Shown here in pieces: positions 59,917 to 64,000 of a stretch of DNA of 64,000 bases. Positions within the stretch are counted from its first letter, which is position 1. Each line of letters opens with the position of its first letter. The DNA comes from an uncultured Candidatus Binatia bacterium. GTDB taxonomy: Bacteria > Desulfobacterota > Binatia > Bin18. The notes under the pieces were generated by a model, which was not told the DNA's origin, made no database searches, and saw only the letters and a program-made list of their open reading frames with translations. The DNA lies in contig OY282457.1 of the NCBI GenBank assembly GCA_958296235.1, positions 4,149,338 to 4,213,337 of the forward strand, in the 5' to 3' direction. Both the position numbers and the translations under genes were made by a program.

Positions 59917-60279
59917 CTATGAAGAAGTGGGTGAAGCCGGGCGAATACGTAATCTGCCGGGCTCAGCGGTAATGATCGCTCCAGCTTCCAAATCCGTACC
60001 GTGCGTAGCGAGGACCTGAACGCAGGCTGCTGCTTGCTGACGTGCGGAGAGATTGACGAGGCGAAGAATACCTGAATGGCGCTGGCCGCGGGCGATAGCA
60101 AGTTCGCCAAAGTCCTTATCTAAGGTCACGAGGATACGACTGGCACGGAAAGCCCGACGGAGAATTTCTTCATCGCCGGGGTCTTCATCCCACTCGCCCG
60201 CCCATAGGACATCGTGGCCAGCGGCTCTCATATCCTGGCGGGCTCCGCCCCAGACACAGCTATCAAGCAGGAGCCTCAT
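59917..60279 (-). CDS. DUF5615 PIN-like toxin
   Basis: 120 residues. The start MRLLLDSCVWG with Asp6, the central GEWDEDPGDEEILRRA and LVTLDKDFGELAIARGQRHSG are diagnostic for the DUF5615/Mut7-C-like PIN family, predicted RNases. It overlaps the DUF433 partner gene by four bases (ATGA), the antitoxin being first, as in many type II toxin-antitoxin pairs. The C-terminus is intact, so the toxin may be active. Confidence 0.82.
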   Translation of the reverse strand: MRLLLDSCVWGGARQDMRAAGHDVLWAGEWDEDPGDEEILRRAFRASRILVTLDKDFGELAIARGQRHSGILRLVNLSARQQAAACVQVLATHGTDLEAGAIITAEPGRLRIRPASPTSS

Positions 60280-60530
60280 GAGGAGGGGGGCTTAATAAAG
60301 AATGGCTCGACGCGTTCATGACCAACGAGCTGCCGCGCATAGAGGAGGCACGCCTGGATATCTTCCGGCTCAAGCCAAGAGTAGCCTGAAAGTATGGTCT
60401 CCGCGGTATCTCCCGCTGCCAGCATGCCAAGAATATGTTCGACCGCGAGCCTTCGTCCTCGGACAATGGGCTTGCCGCCGAAGATTTTCGGATCGATAGT
60501 AATGCGTTCGAGCAGCTTTGCCTCATTCAT
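60276..60530 (-). CDS. DUF433 antitoxin-like protein
   Basis: 84 residues of the DUF433 family: ITIDPKIFGGKPIVRGRRLAVEHILGMLAAGDTAETILSGY is the usual HTH-like core (I-D-P...GKP-x-I-x-G-x-R). It lies directly upstream of the DUF5615 gene. Such a pair forms a type II module, with DUF433 as antitoxin and autorepressor. Confidence 0.85.
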   Translation of the reverse strand: MNEAKLLERITIDPKIFGGKPIVRGRRLAVEHILGMLAAGDTAETILSGYSWLEPEDIQACLLYARQLVGHERVEPFFIKPPSS

Positions 60531-60642
60531 GTCGGTTTCCCAAAAACATGTTCCAAGACCCTCTGTATCTTGTTGTTATTGTACTGGCTCCTGACTCTCG
60601 TGCAATGCTTATGCTATGAGACTGTGAAGCGTCTGAGGGCCT

Positions 60643-61677
60643 ATGGACGAACACATGCCACCAACCGACCCGGCTGAGGCCGCGGCCTGGGTTGAGTTCT
60701 ATTATCAGCAGGGCTGGAGTGACGGGCTGCCGCTCGTCCCGCCAACCGAAGAGTCGGTTCAGGCCATGCTGGAGGCCGGGCAGGTCAGAGCGGACGAAAG
60801 TCTGGGGACCATTGCGGAACGGAATGTAACCATCCCGGCTGAGAAGGTCGCCATCAACGCGGTGATGGCCGGCTGTTTGCCCGAGTATTTCCCTGTGGTG
60901 CTGGCCGCGGTGCGGGGCCTGTGCCGACCCGAATTTCATTATCACAATCCGGCAACCAGTACCGGCGGCTCGGCGCTTACCCTGATTGTGAATGGCCCGA
61001 TTGGCCCCGCGCTCGGGATCAACGCGACCCATAACGCCTTTGGGCCGGGATTTCGTCCCAATGCAACTATCGGCCGGGCGTTGCGTCTGGTCATGCTCAA
61101 CGTGCTCAATACCCGCCCTGGTCTGCTGGACAAGGCCACCTTGGGCTCACCGGGGAAATATGCGTTCTGTTTCGCCGAGAACGAGGAGAACCATCCCTGG
61201 CAGCCGCTCCACGTCGAGCGCGGCTTTCGAGCCGGGGACAGCGCCGTGACCCTGTACGCCTCCAATACGCTTATGGGTGTGTATAACCAGTTGGCCAGTA
61301 CGCCCGAGCCCTTGCTGCTGGAATTTGCCGATGCCGTGTGTAATCTTGCCGTGCCAAACGTGTATGGGTTTAATCAAAGCCTGCTGGTGCTCGCCGGCGA
61401 GCACGCAGACATCATCCGACGTAGCGGCTGGAGCCGTAGGCAGGTCCAGGAGGGTGTGATTCAACAGGCGCGGCGGAGGGTGGCGGATTTCAAACGGGCC
61501 GGACGGCTACCGGGGGAGATTCGGCCCGAAGATGAAACCACCTGGCGCTATGTGATGCGCGATCCAGACGATGTGCTGATTGTCTGCGCGGGGGCCCAGG
61601 GCGGGAGCTGGTCGGCGTGCTTACCGGGCTGGGGGAATAAGTGGACGCGCAGCGTGACCGAACTGGTGCGGGGGTAG
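60643..61677 (+). CDS. Unrecognised cytosolic protein in the UGSC selenoprotein cluster
   Basis: 344 residues with no domain I can name. The motif EFYYQQGWSDGLPLVPPTEESV near residue 20 recurs in proteins found with UGSC selenoproteins (my recollection of the family, not checked). The middle has EFHYHNPATSTGGSALTLIVNGPIG, LGINATHNAFGPG and ATIGRALRLVMLNVLNTRPG. Conserved Cys and Tyr are visible in FAENEENHPWQPLHVERGF. No signal peptide. It probably acts with the UGSC protein 70 bases downstream. Confidence 0.6.
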   Translation: MDEHMPPTDPAEAAAWVEFYYQQGWSDGLPLVPPTEESVQAMLEAGQVRADESLGTIAERNVTIPAEKVAINAVMAGCLPEYFPVVLAAVRGLCRPEFHYHNPATSTGGSALTLIVNGPIGPALGINATHNAFGPGFRPNATIGRALRLVMLNVLNTRPGLLDKATLGSPGKYAFCFAENEENHPWQPLHVERGFRAGDSAVTLYASNTLMGVYNQLASTPEPLLLEFADAVCNLAVPNVYGFNQSLLVLAGEHADIIRRSGWSRRQVQEGVIQQARRRVADFKRAGRLPGEIRPEDETTWRYVMRDPDDVLIVCAGAQGGSWSACLPGWGNKWTRSVTELVRG

Positions 61678-61679
61678 AG

Positions 61680-61748
61680 GGGAAGATAGAGAGATAGAGA
61701 GAGAGAGAGAGACAGAGATAGAGAGAGAGGGATAGAGAGAGGGGGACT
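61680..61748 (+). repeat. Purine-only GA/GATA microsatellite in a 5' leader
   Basis: An uninterrupted G/A tract with AGATAGAGAGATAGAGAGAG-like units (one C at 61713) fills the gap to the UGSC start and ends GAGGGGGACT. The same kind of tract precedes the lyase gene (36690-36742). The tract also contains the ribosome-binding purines. Confidence 0.8.
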
Positions 61749-62294
61749 ATGATGCGTCGTATGGTTTTTGATCCGACTCTCGCCTTGGAAACGCAGGAAT
61801 TTGCGTATGCGCCGCGACCCGGCTCGTTCCGGGGGCTGCGGGTCGGACTGGTTGAAAACACCAAGTTCAATTCCAAGGATCTGCTGTGCAAGGTGGCTGA
61901 GCGCCTGGCGCAACAACAGGGCATGCGCCTGGTTTCTTTGAATCGGAAGCAATCATCCGGCCACGCCGTCAGCCAAGAAACGATTGCGCTGTTTCAGCAA
62001 CAGGTCGATATTGCGCTGACCGGCGTGGGTGACTGAGGGTCGTGCAGTTCGAGCAGTGTGCTCGACGGCCTGAAATTGGAGCGAGCGGGTATCCCGACCG
62101 CGTCTGTCGTGACCACGCCCTTTATTGCAACCGGCCGCGCCATGGCAGCCAGCTGGGGAGTCAAAGACTACCGGTTTCTGGTGACTGACCATCCCATCGC
62201 CAATCTGACAGAAGACGAGTTGGACACGCGGGCGGACGAGCTGGCAGGCCAGGTGCTGGACTTTTTTCATAACGCCGGTCCTGTTTCGGATTGA
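61749..62294 (+). CDS. UGSC family selenoprotein
   Basis: 181 residues with an in-frame UGA (62034-62036) at residue 96 in the signature GVGD-U-GSCSS, which names the UGSC family. The frame continues unbroken on both sides: FDPTLALETQEFAYAPRPGSFRGLRVGL upstream and DGLKLERAGIPTASVVTTPFIATGR downstream. A 7-bp SECIS-like hairpin starts 13 nt after the UGA. The family is thought to hold a thioredoxin-like or redox function; the reaction is unknown. It follows its likely partner at 60643 and precedes an amidohydrolase. Confidence 0.88.
62049..62065 (+). promoter_or_regulatory. SECIS-like hairpin of the UGSC selenoprotein
   Basis: The mRNA hairpin UCGAGCA-GUG-UGCUCGA has a perfect 7-bp stem and a 3-nt loop whose first base G is 20 nt after the UGA. 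It fits the bacterial SECIS rule and has the same geometry as the hairpin of the DsbA-type selenoprotein. Confidence 0.75.
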
Positions 62295-62381
62295 CACCCC
62301 CGGAGGGGCACGGTAACAATAACGCCTCATACGAACACGGGAGTTTCCAGCACGCACAGGCGCAGGCACGGAGGAGGGAAG

Positions 62382-63536
62382 GTGTTTCAAACCTCGCGGC
62401 TACCATATGCAGGGGCCATTGATGCCGATGGCCATATTAACGAACCCGCGGATCTGTGGGAGCGGTATATCGATCCGGCATATCGCGACCGGGCCATCCG
62501 AATTCGGCCCGGCCCGGACGGGCTCGACCATCTGGAATTGAACGGCCAACGCTCGCGCTATTTTGACGCGGAAATCCTGGCCCGCGGCACCAGCATGGGC
62601 AGTACGTTTGAAGAGCGCAGTGGCATTAAGCAACAGGGCTACACAAAAAGTGTCCCTTTTGGGGGAAATGATCCCCAGGAACGTCTGGCCCTGCTCGATC
62701 AGGAAAACCTGGCCAAAGCGCTGATCTATCCGACGATCTGCCTGGAGTGGGAAACCGAAGTCACCGAGCATGAGCTGGCTCAGGCATATACCCGCGCCTA
62801 TAACCGCTGGATCGTCGATTTTTGTTCCGATTCCGGTGGCCGGCTGATTCCGATTGCTCACATCTGTCTCACTTCCGGTGAAGCCGCGGCCCAGGAACTG
62901 GAACGGGCGGTCAAGGCTGGAGCCAAGGGCGCTTTTATCTCACCCTATACGCTGACCGACAAAGCCCACGCGCATACGGACCACGATCCGTTCTGGGCCA
63001 CGGCCCAGGACCTGGGGGTTCCGATCGGGATTCATCCCGTGGCCGAACCGCCGAACCGGCGCGTCTACCAACGGTTTCGAGAGATGTATAAATGGGGCGA
63101 ATGGTGGGTGGATATGCTGGGTGGCCAGGGTCCCCAGCAGGCATTTTTAGGGCTGTTCCAATACGGTCTGTTCGACCGCTTCCCCAGCGTAAAAGTTGTG
63201 GTGCTCGAATCCGGGGCCGGCTGGATCGGACATATGCTCGACCGCATGGACGCGGCCTATAAGACCGCGCTCGGCAGAAGTGTCCCGCTCAAAGAAGTCC
63301 CGAGCTATTACTTCCAGCGCCAGTGTTGGATATCGGCCGACCCGGATGAACGCGCCTTGCCCTACCTGATTGAGTATATCGGCGCAGACAAATTCTTCTG
63401 GGCGAGCGATTTTCCTCACGACGATCATACCTGCGACTATATTCAAGACCTGACGAATATGGTGGCGCCGCTGTCTGAAGAGAGCCGGCGTAAAGTTTTA
63501 GGTGAGAATGTGGCCGGCGTGTATGGATTGTCCTGA
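62382..63536 (+). CDS. Amidohydrolase family protein (PF04909 type)
   Basis: 384 residues of the metal-dependent amidohydrolase-2 / ACMS decarboxylase-like group. IDADGHINEPADLWERYIDP has the D-x-D/H-x-H entry metal motif; PIGIHPVAEP carries a metal His; VVVLESGAGWIGHMLDRMD; and FFWASDFPHDDHTCD has the catalytic Asp. It probably decarboxylates or hydrolyses an aromatic-derived acid. GTG start with GGAGGAGGGAAGG. It may belong to the UGSC cluster. Confidence 0.88.
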   Translation: MFQTSRLPYAGAIDADGHINEPADLWERYIDPAYRDRAIRIRPGPDGLDHLELNGQRSRYFDAEILARGTSMGSTFEERSGIKQQGYTKSVPFGGNDPQERLALLDQENLAKALIYPTICLEWETEVTEHELAQAYTRAYNRWIVDFCSDSGGRLIPIAHICLTSGEAAAQELERAVKAGAKGAFISPYTLTDKAHAHTDHDPFWATAQDLGVPIGIHPVAEPPNRRVYQRFREMYKWGEWWVDMLGGQGPQQAFLGLFQYGLFDRFPSVKVVVLESGAGWIGHMLDRMDAAYKTALGRSVPLKEVPSYYFQRQCWISADPDERALPYLIEYIGADKFFWASDFPHDDHTCDYIQDLTNMVAPLSEESRRKVLGENVAGVYGLS

Positions 63537-63585
63537 TCCGACACGCGTCTGTATAAAGAAACGACCAGCAAAAAAGGAGCACGTT

Positions 63586-64000
63586 ATGCAATTCGGTCTT
63601 CTGTACGAAATGGAAACGCCCCGCCCGTGGAACAAACTGAGTGAGTACAATGTCTACCACGAAGCCCTGGCCCAGATAGAACGGGCCGACCAGATTGGCT
63701 TTGACTATGTGTGGGAGGTGGAACACCATTTTCTGGAGGAATACTCCCACAGCCCGGCCCCCGAAGTGTTCTACGGCGCGGTCTCGCAGCGCACCAAGAA
63801 CATCCGCATCGCCCACGGTGTGCGCCTCCTGCCGCATCGCTTCAACCATCCCATCAAGGTGGCGGAACAGGCCGCGGTGCTCGACATTCTCAGCAACGGA
63901 CGGATGGACCTGGGCACGGGCCGGTCAACCACGGCCCAGGAGCTGGACGGCTTCGGGGTGGATTACGACCGGACGCGCGAGGAGGTGCGTGAGGCGCTCG
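63586..64000 (+). CDS. LLM class flavin-dependent oxidoreductase, N-terminal part (cut by window end)
   Basis: The first 138 codons are visible. MQFGLLYEMETPRPWN, FDYVWEVEHHFLEEYSHSPAP, VRLLPHRFNHPIKVAEQAAVLDILSNGRMDLGTGRS are typical of luciferase-like monooxygenases of the alkanal or bacterial luciferase type. AAAAAAGGAGC is near the ATG. The gene continues beyond the window. Confidence 0.88.
   Translation, partial: MQFGLLYEMETPRPWNKLSEYNVYHEALAQIERADQIGFDYVWEVEHHFLEEYSHSPAPEVFYGAVSQRTKNIRIAHGVRLLPHRFNHPIKVAEQAAVLDILSNGRMDLGTGRSTTAQELDGFGVDYDRTREEVREAL

Overview
The window is high-GC bacterial chromosome from a Gram-negative, aerobic, metabolically versatile and probably uncultured organism. 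The evidence is the number of Sec or Tat signal peptides, c-type cytochrome and periplasmic enzymes, a Mo-hydroxylase (CoxLMS-type), two flavin/F420 luciferase-like oxidoreductases, EthD-type proteins, CoA-ester enzymes and a HtrA protease. Two genes have in-frame UGA codons where the family has Cys, each followed by a bacterial SECIS-like hairpin, so the host very probably makes selenocysteine. The overall flavour resembles Desulfobacterota, Tectomicrobia or Binatota-like soil and marine lineages, but no marker gene here settles the taxonomy. I see no rRNA, tRNA or CRISPR array.

Layout. 0-8 kb: a tiny minus-strand transcription unit, two related GNAT acetyltransferases flanking a giant secreted leucine-rich-repeat/beta-helix protein, and dispersed GC-rich intergenic repeats. 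8-11 kb: acyl-CoA dehydrogenase, EthD protein, Uma2 protein, HTH antitoxin-like gene with a decayed toxin tail. 11-14.6 kb: an oxidative protein folding locus (VKOR-thioredoxin fusion; DedA, a 32-residue membrane peptide and a SurA/DsbA-type selenoprotein). 14.8-20 kb: LysM lytic transglycosylase, ketopantoate reductase-like protein, several unknowns, SUMF1-type protein.

20-35.5 kb: the centre of the window, a quinohemoprotein amine dehydrogenase (QHNDH) locus. One set of maturation genes (qhpG flavin monooxygenase, qhpF ABC exporter, qhpE subtilase, qhpD radical SAM) accompanies two complete structural sets (qhpA-C-B). In the first set qhpD lies between A and C. In the second there is no qhpD, and an unrecognised exported protein lies between C and B. 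A Tat-exported nitroreductase and a solitary HTH-DNA methyltransferase with a palindromic operator lie between the sets. The two gamma subunits keep all residues for the tryptophylquinone cofactor and the three Cys-to-Asp/Glu thioethers, and both carry an extra fifth Cys.

35.5-43.4 kb: amidohydrolase pseudogene, then a collinear run of CoA-ester and metal-oxidase-like genes (MaoC, CitE-like lyase, HMG-CoA-synthase-like/DUF35 fusion, thiolase, TenA-like, di-iron ferritin-like, double-hotdog dehydratase) that looks like one unknown pathway. 43.4-45.1 kb: AAA ATPase plus TOPRIM pair, a candidate defence module. 45.1-56 kb: EthD, proline iminopeptidase, GST fragment, DegP, exported methyltransferase, CoxSML-type molybdenum hydroxylase, nitronate monooxygenase, LLM oxidoreductase. 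56.1-58.6 kb: an AT-richer island with a secreted protein sharing the C-terminal module of the giant LRR protein, a two-TM protein, and a TIR-domain effector. 58.7-64 kb: alpha-hydroxy-acid oxidase, DUF433/DUF5615 toxin-antitoxin pair, and a UGSC selenoprotein cluster with its partner, an amidohydrolase and a truncated LLM oxidoreductase at the window edge.
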